DNA of 64,000 bases. It comes from Symbiodinium natans. Taxonomy: Eukaryota > Sar > Dinophyceae > Suessiales > Symbiodiniaceae. The notes under the pieces are model-generated. The model worked only from the letters and a program-made list of their open reading frames with translations, did not search any database and was not told the DNA's origin. The stretch's first letter is position 1, and each line of letters begins with the position of its first letter. Positions 10,028 to 20,300 of this stretch are shown here, piece after piece. A program made the translations under genes and the position numbers. The stretch is from contig CAJNDS010002168.1 of NCBI GenBank assembly GCA_905221605.1, positions 1,210,931-1,274,930 on the forward strand, written 5' to 3'.

Positions 10028-11957
10028 ATGAAGTTCAATCAACAGCAGAAGACTACGGAAGCACTGAAGCCACGGCTTCAGAAGAACGCCAGTAGCACGG
10101 CAAGACCGGATGCCAGCTTTGCAAGGGCAAAGGGGGAAAAATCCTTAGTGGCATCGGAGGCCCAAAAAGGTGAGCGCATGGGGCTCGGGGGAAGCAGGCC
10201 GGTAGGAACACGACAGAATGCGGGGCGGCGGCTCAAATAGGTTCAGTGTAGGATTTCCACAACATGAAAGCTGCCCGTCTGATTACAAGATGCAGCAGAA
10301 GAGTCTTAATTGTACTAGCAAGAGTAGTACGAGTAAGCAAAAATGGACCGCATTGTCTGAAATTATGATTCCTTCTGGGGTGGCTGTTATACTGCGGAGC
10401 CATAAGATGCTAAACCCTAAGATCTAAGGCGAGAAGAGTGAGAAACAAGCCCCCGGGTCCCCAGTACGGAATGAGGCAATTAGGGGCCAGCCAGACAAAC
10501 TTCCGAGTGGCACCTTGTGGGACCAGCCTTTGCCAGCAGCCTTTGGCATCCCTGCTGACATGTCCAGGGGCTTAGGGTTCAAGGGGTTAAGGGTTTGGAG
10601 TTTAGGGTTTAGGGTTTAGGTGGGTTGGGGTTTGGGGGTTTTGATGCTGGCCACCACGAAGAGGTTGGAACGGTCTCCTTGTACCCCGCCCAACTCTCTA
10701 CGGGCTAGTATCCCAAGTATAGGGTTGGTACCAGCTATACGCATAGCTACCCTTCTTCTAGCCGCAGCGACTAGGACCCAGCGTAGGTGCCCTTATAAGC
10801 CCCTTTTAGGGTTTAGGGTTTAGGTTTTAGGGTTCAAGCCAAACAGGACACCTGTTTTTGTTATTCCTAGGTTCGTCCTGGGTCCGGAAGATCTTAGGGC
10901 AGTTGCATGGTCCCTTAGTATTGGACCTTAATGAGGACCCCTTATATACTCTATATACCCTGTAAAATTCAAGGGCCCATACTTCAGAACCCTTTACAAA
11001 TCCTTTAGGGAAGGTTATTGACCATATTCCTTGGTAGCCCAGTGGTAACCTTTTCCCCTTTTTTTGGCCCTGGGTTCCCTTATAAAGTAACCAACCAAAA
11101 AAAGGTACCCTTATCATAATATGGTGACTGGGTTACCAAGAGTACCTCCCACATAAGGACTTTGGGGCCCAAGTATATAATACAAAGGTACCTGGACCCT
11201 TCGGGTAAGTCCTAAGGACCCTTATAAAAGTAACCATACTATAATATGGTTACTGGGCCACTAAGATTCAGGGTCCTTGGTATCTACCCTCAAACAGAAG
11301 AGGATGTCGTGTGCATCGAGTGGCCGTCTTCATGCTCCAGGCCCCAGGTCTCCAACCTGAAAGTCGCCATGCGACGTAGTTCTAGCCCTAAACCCTAAAC
11401 CCTAAACCCTAAACCCTCAACCCTAAACCGTCTCATGCAAGGTAGCAAGGCTGTACCACTAGAGTCTAGACTGGAGAGGTCCAACTCTTCGGCCTTCGAA
11501 CCACGCCTCGTCTAGGCGGTGGTAGATGCAGGCACATAGGCTTCCTCAACGCTTGGGATGATGAGATTTAGGGTTTAGGGTTTGGGGTTTAAGGTTTAGG
11601 GCTCGGGGTCTCGGAGAGGGTTGGCAGTTAGTTCCATGGAGTATGAGCTAAGGTGGTTTCAGTCGGGTAAGCGCCCAGCAAGCCTCACAAAAACCCGTGG
11701 TCACAGCCATGCGCCATGGCGTATGCTGGATGAGCTGCTGAGAAGGACCTGCATGTCTGGGGGGAAGGGTTTAGGGTTTAGGTCTTGGGGGGAAGAGTTG
11801 AGATTTTTGAAGGGTAAGGGTTTAGGGTTTAGTATGATAAGTACATTGCACCGCTTCCAAAACACAGGGTCACAATGACAGAAGCTTTTGGACCCACTAC
11901 TTTGCGTTGTCTGGGTTGAGCTTCGCAGAAAGTGCAATCAACACCCTTTCACCATGA
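10028..11957 (+). CDS. six-exon gene model, unknown protein
   Basis: The candidate exons are 10028-10169, 10465-10569, 11298-11375, 11442-11509, 11663-11768 and 11868-11957. They begin with ATG (MKFNQQQKTTEALKPRLQK) and read on through GQPDKLPSGTLWDQPLPAAF, DVVCIEWPSSCSRPQVSNLK, LESRLERSNSSAFEPRL, RGHSHAPWRMLDELLRRTC and SFWTHYFALSGLSFAESAIN to TGA at 11955. The first four junctions keep phase using GT, GC, GT and GT donors with AG acceptors (CCCCAG, AAACAG, GCAAG, TTTCAG). A strict GT-AG last junction gives an early stop at about 11877; moving it one base gives the longer end. Length is about 169 or 195 residues. Intron 3 (66 bases) is essentially a CCCTAAA array; intron 2 carries fold-back elements E and B. 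Basic Ser/Arg-rich, with no recognised domain. The phase agreement of four independent junctions is the main support. Confidence 0.5.
10893..11010. mobile_element. fold-back element, family E, in an intron
   Basis: It starts AGGGCAGTTGCATGGTCCCTTA and contains CCTTATATACTC, GGGCCCATAC and CAGAACCCT. The right end is diverged. It lies in proposed intron 2 of the 10.0-12.0 kb gene. Confidence 0.5.
11031..11139. mobile_element. fold-back element, family B
   Basis: The ends TTGGTAGCCCAGTGGTAACC and GGTGACTGGGTTACCAA are inverted repeats. Inside are GGCCCTGGGTTCCCTTATAA and AAAAAGGTACCCTTATCATA. The left end contains TAGCCCAGTGG, a match to the Pol III A-box pattern. Confidence 0.65.
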
Positions 11958-11979
11958 AGCTAACTCAAACCCTAAACCC

Positions 11980-12400
11980 GAAACCCTAAAATCTAAACCC
12001 TACATATTTAAACCCCCCAATGTTATTGAAGGTACATCGGAACGTTGAGTGCATCCTGGTACTCGTGTGAATGTGATGATCATTGATCAAAAAATGGGAT
12101 GACCCGTGCGCAGTGATCAGAGTCCACCCTCAAGGACAGCGGGGCATGCGCAGGAGACCGTCCTCAGATGTCACGGCCTCCGGCCGAGGGTTTTCAGCGT
12201 CGTTCAGTGAGTTTTTGGGCGTTTGCGGGCTTCGGGCTTTTGAGGGTTCAGGGTTTAGGCGTTTAGCGCGTTTAGGGACGGTTTTTAGGGTTCGGGTTTC
12301 GGAGGCGCTGAGGGCTTTTAGTGTAGTTCGTTCTTATGGTCAGACGGCAGTCCTAGGGTCTGTGTAACCCTAAATCTTGAACCCTAAACACCTGAACCCT
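11980..12400. other. stretch without a supported gene
   Basis: Non-repetitive sequence with degenerate CCCTAAA at its edges. A plus frame from about 12083 to 12367 is open but contains TTTAGGG-derived codons and has no convincing splice borders, so it is not called. Confidence 0.4.
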
Positions 12401-12407
12401 TCTTCGG

Positions 12408-12525
12408 GGTAACCCTAAACCCTAGACCCTAAACCCTAAACCCTAAACCCTAAACCCTAAACCCTAAACCCTAAACCCTAAACCCTAAACCCTAAACCCT
12501 AAACCCTAAACCCTAAACCCTAAAC
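12408..12525. repeat. CCCTAAA array
   Basis: About 16 near-perfect units between two non-repetitive islands. Confidence 0.9.
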
Positions 12526-12550
12526 TACACCTGCTCAAAAGCGTGTTCAG

Positions 12551-12624
12551 GTCCTCCTTCATTGACAAGCTCCTCTTTCCTGCGCCGCAGCCCACCTATG
12601 GGAAGGACCGGCAATGGGAAAATA
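12551..12624 (+). CDS. candidate exon, unknown
   Basis: The acceptor GTGTTCAG and a GT donor at AATA|GTGTAGGG enclose one base plus 24 codons: SSFIDKLLFPAPQPTYGKDR and QWEN. An internal GCGCCGCAG could be a later acceptor. The parent gene is not identified. Confidence 0.38.
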
Positions 12625-12651
12625 GTGTAGGGTTTAGGGTTTCGGGCTTAG

Positions 12652-13022
12652 GGTTCAGTATCTCAAGTCCAAGCATTCACTAGTCAAGAAAGTACTCCAG
12701 AAAAATACCCACCCGCCCAAAGAATCCCACAACATGAAGAACATATTTCACTTATGGAACGACCTTCCCCAGTAGAACATGACCTTGACCAGAAAAAATG
12801 ACCTTGCCCAGTAAACAAATGACCTTGCCCAGCAAAGAAATGACCTTGCCCAGTAAAAATGACCTTGCCCAGCACAAAAAATGACCTTGCCCAGTGCAAA
12901 AAATGACCTTGCCCAGTTAAAAAACAACCTAGCCCAGTAACATAATGACTTTGCCCAGTAAAAAAATAACCTTGCCCAGTAACTCCCCCAACATTTACAT
13001 TATATATGAAAGAGAGGTTTAG
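12652..13022. repeat. shorter copy of the 1.2-2.2 kb block with 20-bp minisatellite
   Basis: The flanks match 1189-2240. The tandem unit ATGACCTTGCCCAGTAAAAA (about 12758-12982) is a diverged version of the 21-bp unit there, in one orientation only. Open minus-strand frames over it are repeat translations. Confidence 0.75.
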
Positions 13023-13337
13023 GGTTTAGGGTTTAGGGGGTTTAGGGTTTTGGGTTTGGGTTTTGGGTTTAGGGCTACCTGCTAAATCCCCAAACCCCAA
13101 CACAAAAAAAATGCCGGGGATAAGGGATCTCCGGCCGTTCAGTTTAAAGGAATCGGCCACTCGTTTTTCCAGATGACTCGGCACGGTATTCGGAGTAGTG
13201 CCGTGAAACTGATTTACAGTTTGTATGCAAACCCTAAACCCGAAACCCTAAACCCTAAACCCCAAACTCTAAACCCTAAACCCTAAACCCCAAACCCTTA
13301 AAGGCATCTGTGCGAGGGGAGAGGTGTTGCGGGACAG

Positions 13338-13601
13338 GTGCCATGGCACGCATGATGGAGTCGTTCGGCTATTGCTCGACCTGGCTTCGCTCCGGAATAT
13401 CAGCAAGATACGGCGGTGTAGGGTTTAGGGTTTAGGGTTCAGGGTTCAGGGTTTAGGGTTTAGGGTTTAGGGCCCTAAACCCTAGCAGCACCAAAATCCT
13501 TAACCCTTCGCATCCCAAAGCCCTGAAACCGGCAGTTTCTCCTCCTATGAAACAGGACGCGTTCAAGAAGCCCCCGTCTCAGCAGAACTGCTGGCTTCGA
13601 G
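13338..13601 (+). CDS. candidate two-exon fragment
   Basis: Exon 13338-13415 follows GGGACAG and ends CGGCG|GTGTAGGG; it reads CHGTHDGVVRLLLDLASLRN and ISKIR. Exon 13556-13601 follows GAAACAG and ends CGAG|GTCTTC. Joined in phase, the second reads TRSRSPRLSRTAGFE; alone it is also open as DAFKKPPSQQNCWLR. The intron holds TTTAGGG units. The function is unknown. Confidence 0.35.
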
Positions 13602-13613
13602 GTCTTCTGGGCC

Positions 13614-13975
13614 CTAAACCCTAAACCCTAAACCCTAAACCCTAAACCCTAAACCCTAAACCCTAAACCCTAAACCCTAAACCCTAAACCCTAAACCCTA
13701 AACCCTAAACCCTAAACCCTAAACCCTAAACCCTAAACCCTCACCCCTAAACCCTAAACCCTAAACCCTAAACCCTAAACCCTAAACCCTAAACCCTAAA
13801 CCCTAAACCCTAAACCCTAACCCTAAAACCCTAAACCCTAAACCCTAAACCCTAACCCTAAACCCCAAACCCTAAACCCTAACCCTACCCTAAGCCCTAA
13901 GCCCTAAAAGCCCTAAGCCCTAAGCCCTAAGCCCTAAACCCTAAACCCTAAGCCCTAAGCCCTAAACCCTAAACT
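13614..13975. repeat. long CCCTAAA array with CCCTAAG block
   Basis: Over 45 units, one of the longest uninterrupted arrays here. A few six-base units (CCCTAA) and a terminal CCCTAAG block are present. Confidence 0.93.
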
Positions 13976-14164
13976 AAGGGAAGGTATACATGGCTCCTTA
14001 CGCTAACCAGGGTCCAGCAGTATGGGCCCTTAAGTGTTAGAGGGTATATCAGGACCATGTACCATTTTAAGGCTCTTGGGCTCTGAATGGCCTTCGGGTT
14101 TAGGGTTTAGGGTTTAGGGTTTAAGGTCTAGGGTTTAGCGTTTAGGGTCCTTGGGCTCTGAATG

Positions 14165-14285
14165 GCCTTAGGGTAGTTACATGGGCCATTAAATGGGGGC
14201 CCCTTATATGCTCCTCATATACACCGGAGAGCCCACAAGGGCCCATACTTCAGAACCCTTTGAAGAAGGCAAGGGGCCATATTGA
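14165..14285. mobile_element. fold-back element, family E
   Basis: It begins AGGGTAGTTACATGGGCCA and contains CCCCTTATATGCTCC, AGGGCCCATAC, CAGAACCCT and GGGGCCATATT. The right inverted end is reduced. Confidence 0.5.
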
Positions 14286-14431
14286 GGGTTTAGGGTTTAG
14301 GGTTGAGGCTACCCTTCGAAGTGGTCGTTCAGGTCTTGCAGCGCTTGTCTGAAGGTTCTGGCGTAGCTCCTTCTCGGCCCCTTCGACTTCTAAGCGTGGG
14401 GACGGCTCATAACTAAACCTAATTTTAAGAC

Positions 14432-14856
14432 CCTAACCCTAAACCCTAAACCCTAAACCCTAAACCCTAAACCCTAAACCCTCAACCCCACGCCCTAAAC
14501 CCTAAACCCTAAACCCTAAACCCTAAACCCTAAACCCTAAACCCTAAACCCTAAACCCTAAACCCTAAACCCTAAACCCTAAACCCTAAACCCTAAACCC
14601 TAAACCCTAATCCCTATAGTAACTTCGTTTATGCTTACTACCCTGCACAGGGAATCTGGGCCCAGGTCTTAGGATCTCCGACTTGAGCACTGCGAACACT
14701 AGCCCCTGAAGCCTTCTCAAAGGAACCTCTTCTGGTTTGCTTGGCTTAGGGTTTAGGGTTTAGGGTTTAGGGTTTAGGGTTTAGGGTTTAGGGTTTAGGG
14801 TTTAGGGTTTAGGGTTCAGGATTTAGGGTTTAGGGTTTCGGGTTTAGGGTTTAGGG
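14432..14856. repeat. CCCTAAA array then TTTAGGG array
   Basis: About 14432-14610 is CCCTAAA and about 14744-14856 is TTTAGGG. The spacer of about 130 bases has open frames on both strands and no decisive splice borders. Opposite orientations face each other across the spacer. Confidence 0.9.
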
Positions 14857-14868
14857 TTGCGCCTTGAG

Positions 14869-14971
14869 TGGCTCTCCTGATGAGCACCCAGCCCTTGTCG
14901 ACTCCGTTGGCCTTTCCAAGGCATCTGTGCTGGATCCCATGGAACGAAGCTGCCCGGATCTCGGAGACTAG
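14869..14971 (+). CDS. candidate terminal exon
   Basis: An island directly between two TTTAGGG arrays. After CCTTGAG the frame reads GSPDEHPALVDSVGLSKASV and LDPMERSCPDLGD and ends in TAG at 14969-14971, immediately followed by GGTTTAGGG. It could be a last exon, or the TAG may belong to a splice border. The protein is unknown. Confidence 0.35.
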
Positions 14972-15044
14972 GGTTTAGGGTTTAGGGTTTAGGGTTTAGG
15001 GTTTAGGGTTTAGGGTTAGGGTTTAGGGTTTAGGGTTTAGGACT

Positions 15045-15135
15045 TGGTAGCCCAGTGGTACCCTTTTCCTTCCTTTTGTTGGTTCTGGGTTCCCTTCTGA
15101 AGCAACCCAAACAACAAAAGGGTACCGCTATTATG
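15045..15135. mobile_element. fold-back element, family B
   Basis: TTGGTAGCCCAGTGGTACCC at the left, then GGTTCTGGGTTCCCTTCTGA and AAAAGGGTACCGCTATTA. The right terminal repeat is largely lost. Confidence 0.55.
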
Positions 15136-15752
15136 ATGCTCTTGTTGAGCTGTTTAGTTGAGCTCGGGTGATCGCCGTCGGCTCCGGTGTTGGGGTGTTG
15201 GGATTGCCGACAGCATACGTGGCAACTCAAACCGCAATGGGTTTGTGAAAAGCAGGGGAGGGGGGCCTGCACAGATACCAATTTGTAATCGGGCTCTTTA
15301 GGAAACGGTGTAGAAGAAGGGACCTAGAGGATAACACCCCCGCCCTCCCCCCCCCCCCCCCCCCCGTTCCCTCCCCCGCCACATATGAAGGTGCTGAGAG
15401 CATCTTTGCGTCAGGCAGGACCCAGATACCCGGAGAGCCCAAAACCCGTAAGTCAAGAACATGTTCAAGTCACCCTAGACCCTCAACCCGAAACCCTAAA
15501 CCCTCTACAATCTTAAACCCTAAACCCTAGTTAAAGCAGCTCGGATGTCGGTTCTAAGCCCTGACGACCCAAATCCCAGCCGAAGGTATCCCCAGAGCGA
15601 GCCGAAGACGAGAGGCCTCCTGAGGGTTTGGGGTTTAGAGCTCGGGGTGTTTGGGGTTTAGGGTTTCATGGGGTTTAGGGTATGGGGTTTGGGGTTTCGG
15701 GTTTGGGTTTATGGTTTAGGAGTGGACCGTGTGTTGTCGAATGGTGGCGTAG

Positions 15753-15924
15753 CAGATGGTCACTGACCAAATGGTCCTTTATGAGGAGGATCCCTTGCTT
15801 GGAACCTACGCCCTTCAGGTGCCTTTGTTTGTGTGGGTTTAGGGTTTAGGGGTTCGGGTTTAGGGTTTAGTGTGGATTGCAGCTCTGTTTGAGCGTGGAC
15901 GTCGCGCGTTGTTCTACGATCAGG
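15753..15924 (+). CDS. two candidate exons, unknown protein
   Basis: Exon 15753-15818 follows GGCGTAG and ends CTTCAG|GTGCC; it is 22 codons reading QMVTDQMVLYEEDPLLGTYA, phase 0 at both ends. Exon 15883-15924 follows ATTGCAG and ends GATCAGG|GTCTAAG; it reads LFERGRRALFYDQ. The phases of the two do not join directly, so an intermediate exon or another border is needed. TTTAGGG units lie between them. The retrotransposon sits about 1 kb downstream. Confidence 0.4.
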
Positions 15925-16545
15925 GTCTAAGAGCTTGAACCCCCAACACCCTACACCCTACACCCTACACCTTAAAGCCTAAAGCCTAAAGCCTAAAGCC
16001 TAAACCCTAAACCCTAAACCCCAAACCCTAGCCCCTAGCTCAACCACCTCAAGAGTGTGCAAGGCAAAACCCAGCCCCAAAGCCTAGGGTTGGGGTTCAA
16101 CTTTCCCGGTGCGCACCAGAAGAGTTTCTCACCCTAAGCCCTAAACCCTAAACCCTAAACTCTAAGCCCTCCATTCTCGCTCACACTGCGAACTCGAGAA
16201 CCCCACACTCCCTTTAGCATTGAAAGGCTTTCATTAGGGGAGAGGGTTTTGGGTTTCAAGGTTTTTGGGTTTAAAGGGCTTAAGGGTTTTGGGGTTCAGG
16301 ATTGAAGCGTTCAGGGGTTTTGAGGTTTAAGGGTTTAGGGTTTTAGGGTTTTAGGGTTTTAGGGTTTTACCACCCCAAAACAACCCTCAACCCTGAACCC
16401 TAAACCCTAAACCCTAAACCCTAAACCCTAAACCCTAAACCCTAAACCCTCAACTCTAAACCCTCGGCAGCTCACCAGGTTTGCCGAGGGCATCCCCTGC
16501 GTCTGGCATGGCCGGCCTGCTTGACTCATGGCAGCCCCGGGCCCC

Positions 16546-16800
16546 CAAACCCCAAACCCCAAACCCCAAACCCCAAACCCCAAACCCCAAACCCCAAACC
16601 CCAAACCCCAAACCCCAAACCCCAAACCCCAAACCCCAAACCCCCAACCCCAAACCCCAAACCCCACACCCCAAACCCCAAACCCCAAACCCCAAACCCC
16701 AAACCCCAAACCCCAAACCCCAAACCCCAAACCCCAAACCCCAAACCCCAAACCCCAAACCCCAAACCCCAAACCCCAAACCCCAAACCCCAAACCCTAA
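16546..16800. repeat. CCCCAAA array
   Basis: Over 35 units of CCCCAAA with very few changes, entered from and leaving into CCCTAAA. This one-base variant of the telomere unit has been homogenised over 250 bases. All six frames are open through it, giving false reading frames such as GFGVWGL repeats. Confidence 0.95.
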
Positions 16801-16895
16801 ACCCTAAGCCCTAAACCCTTTTGGTTGGGCTTTAGGGTTTTGTTGGGGGTTTAGGGTTTAGGGTTTGGGGTTTGGGGTTTAGGGTTAGGGTTTAG

Positions 16896-16900
16896 GGACC
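16896..16900. repeat. target site duplication, left
   Basis: GGACC directly before the left LTR; the same five bases follow the right LTR. Removing the element restores TTTAGGGACCCTAAA. Confidence 0.92.
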
Positions 16901-17181
16901 TGTTCGGTTGGATACCGGTGGTTATGTGATGCAGAGGGAATCGAAGCCATGGCATGAGATCGCAGCACTCCCAATTTTCAAGAACGCAACATCGAAAGTA
17001 AGATATGCTGTACATAGGACCCTTGCCTGTTATGCCACTTGATCGCCTTCATTGCCTTCATAGCTTTCATGGCCTTCATGGCTTCATGGCCTTCATGGCC
17101 TTCAGGCTTCTTTACACGTGTGGCTCATTCGGACCTGGTCCTCATAGCTGCAATGCAGTGGTGACATGTTGCACACCAACA
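16901..17181 (-). repeat. 3' LTR
   Basis: 281 bp, identical to the right LTR except one base. It contains 9-bp repeats of CATGGCCTT (about 17067-17103). On plus it starts TGTTCGG and ends CCAACA. Confidence 0.95.
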
Positions 17182-17190
17182 CTCCTCCTT
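17182..17190 (-). promoter_or_regulatory. polypurine tract
   Basis: On the minus strand AAGGAGGAG lies directly before the 3' LTR (TGTTGG), the expected place for plus-strand priming. Confidence 0.85.
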
Positions 17191-17313
17191 GATTCAAGCC
17201 TTCGGCTATGAATCACCAGAAAAGAGCGTCACCACACGGCGTCCTTTCGTGGATCCATCGTTGTACACTTGCACTCCATGCAAGCAAACATGCAAAGTTT
17301 GGAGGTCTCGCCA

Positions 17314-20300
17314 TCATCCATCGCGATTTTTCACGAACAAGGGCCTTGTTCTACTGCAAAAATTGCAGAGCTGTATCGTCCGGACACGCGATGTAGCTAA
17401 GCGAAATCCTTGGCATGTAGGCGATGTGTGGCAAGTTCCAAGACCACTCTCTGTCATGTAGATCTGCTCCGAACGTTCATAACGATCATCTGCCACTGGA
17501 ACCTCTACTCGAACTGTTCTCTCACGCACTTCCGGTACATGCACAATTCTCTCACGCACCTGTGGTACATGAACGATACGCTCTTCAGGTTCCCAGGGCA
17601 AAGTCTGGATGGCCACCGATCGCCTTGTAGTTCTTGTAGTGCTCGTTGTTGAACTCATTGCCACGCTCATCGCACCGCTGACAAGGTCTTGCACTGCCTT
17701 GTCCGCATCATCATTGGTCCGCTCGAAGACCTTCTCCACTTCTGCTTCGGCTGCCAATTGAGCAAGCTGACGGAGCCTCTTAATTTTCCGGTCTCTCTTA
17801 GTCCCGAAAAATTTATTCCAGCACCATGTCCCAGACCATTTTGCCAACTCCCAACATGCTACAGCAACCACGCATGACATTGACAGCAGGAGTATCAACT
17901 CCATCGTTCCAGTCGTTGCTAATGGTTCCTTCTCGTAGGGGCTTGTTCCGGTCTGTCTCGCTTCCACTCCAATTGACTTGATTGCAATCATTGCCAGCAC
18001 CAAATAGCACAAACGGAGGTCCTCTGCAGCATGCATACGATCCAACTCAGGTATCCCAAACATTGCCCAAAGTCGCAGCAGTTCCATCAGCCTTGCCTTC
18101 GGGTGCAGTTTTGTCGGTAAATCGGCCAATTGCAGATCACCAGGGATATGTTTGACAGTCAGGTCATGCGATGCGACTCTGTCTATCACGTATGCATGCC
18201 TTATCCGAAGGTGTCTTGTTCTCCATGACCCCGGGGCACCATTCAAGATGCTTCCTGCCGCAGAGTTGTCGATCCTCAGCTCCCGGGGAACGGGCGCTGA
18301 GCAGATCTCCTCCAAGATTGCACCAACTGATTCCAAGAGCAATGCACAAGTAGCACTTTCCATCAACTCTGCTTCGCAAACGGACATGCTCACCATCGGC
18401 TGTCTACTTGCTTTCCATGCGACAGGGGATCTTCCAATGACAATTGTACTTGCACCAAAGCTTCTTCCGCCAAATGGAGCAAAAGACGCATCCGAAAATC
18501 CTACGAGGGTTACCCCAAAACCACACCTATGATTACCACCTGCTGCTGTTGCTTCAGGATGCTTGTTGTTCTTGCTGTTGCTGCTGCTGCTGCTTGGACT
18601 CGTCATTGACTGGTAGTCGCCTCGGATCTGCACGGACTTTGGTGACTGGTGATCGCCTCGGATCTGCTCGGACTTTGGTGACTGGTGATCGCCTCGGATC
18701 TGCTCGGACTTTGGTGACTGGTGATCGCCTAGGATCTGCTTGGACTTTGGAGACCGCCCATCCACTCGAAGTTTGAGGCCAGCTGTTGCATTCAAGTAGG
18801 CGAGAACCTTTAAGCCAGTCCGATACACCAGGCACGGTTGTTTTGAGACCATTGACGACATGAAATTGGTGACATAGAGGATATCAGGTCTGGTACGGCA
18901 CGATAGCCATAAACACTCTCCTGTCATTTTTTGGCTTCTTCGAAGTTCTTCTTCTGAGAAGTTCTCCTCGTCCTTTGTGATGTCGGTGTCACAAATCCAC
19001 TCCTTCGGACAGGGCAAACCTGCTACAGCATCTTCACATAGGCCATACGATCGAACCAGATTTTCCACATATCCAGCTTGTCCCAAGGAAAACGTGCCAT
19101 CTTCATACTGGCGCAGCTCCATACCCAAGTAGCGGATGCCCCCAGGTTGATTGGCATATTCCAGTTGAGCACATGGCCACTGTTTACTGATCCACCCATG
19201 CACGAGGTCCACGGTTTCAGCCTTCCCCAGATAGAGCAGGTCATCAACATACGTCACGATGATGCCATAGAGCGTGTCGCCACTCTCTTCTTCCAGGATT
19301 ATCAGCCACATTTCCGAGTCTGATCTCAGCTGCTTCAAGCGTAGTTGTCCCTTGTGATGCTGAATCCTCAACGTTCTCAAGACATCAGTGCGATAGCTTG
19401 CCCAAAGCGCTGGACTCTCGCGAAGTCCATATAGAGGACGCTTTACAAGGAAGATCTCCTCCGAGGTGATGAACCCACCCTGCTGTAGTATCTTTGGTGC
19501 CAAGACGCCGTAGGAGGGTTTATCAGAGGGCCAAATAGCGAGAAGGAAGGCACCGGTGATGTCCGTCGAACCAGCTCTCCATCCTGCAAGGGTAGCTATA
19601 CAGAGGGCCACTCTTAAACTTTCGGCAGTAGCTCCAGAAGCGTATAGCAAGTCCTTCACATGGTCGTGCTCTAGGTCGATACGATTCCCGCATATCACCA
19701 TACGAGCTTTACGCTTCCATCGTGGTGCCATAGGACTGGATGAAGTAGGTCGTGGTTCGTTAACTGGCTTGATCGTGAACACCATCTTTCCCGGTACCAG
19801 TCGCAAACGACCTTCACCCTCCAGCCGTCGAGCCTCGTCCATGCTTATCCTCTCTAGGGCCCCTGTGTTCTTTTCCAAGTTCTGCAGCTCCTTGCCAATC
19901 GCCTCCATCCATTTCTCGAGGTTCTGCTTGACCTGTTCCAATGGCACATCCAGGGTCACTTTCAAGTCCTCCTTAAGGTTGTTCAGGTGCTCCTCCACAT
20001 CTGCCACCTTATTTTCCGCAGTGAGGTTCGCGACCTTCAGGAAAACCTTCTGAACATTGTCCCGAGCGACATTGATCCTCGAATTAGAGTCCTCCAGCAT
20101 GTCCCTCAAGGTTTGACGAAGTTGTTTGGCCTCCTCCATAGCTTCTTGGTTGACAATGGCTAGCTCCTCCCGGAGTATCTCCTCCTCAGCCAGGAAGTCC
20201 TCCAACCATGCCGAACGTTGTTGCAAACGCTCAATCACCTCCTCCTGAAGGTTGTCAATTTCTTCCAAGGCTAACTGGATCTCCGAAGGGACCTCCTCTT

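Noticed and set aside
11031-11139. tRNA gene suggested by the A-box-like TAGCCCAGTGG
   Set aside because: No cloverleaf with acceptor and anticodon stems can be drawn; kept as a fold-back element.
12083-12367. 94-codon plus frame
   Set aside because: Its right half is degenerate TTTAGGG/GTTCGGG sequence and no junction fits.
14300-14400. Exon on either strand
   Set aside because: Both strands have open frames with acceptor-like words, so neither could be chosen.
16428-16814. Six-frame open reading through the CCCCAAA array
   Set aside because: Seven-base repeats without stop codons are open in all frames; no gene signal.
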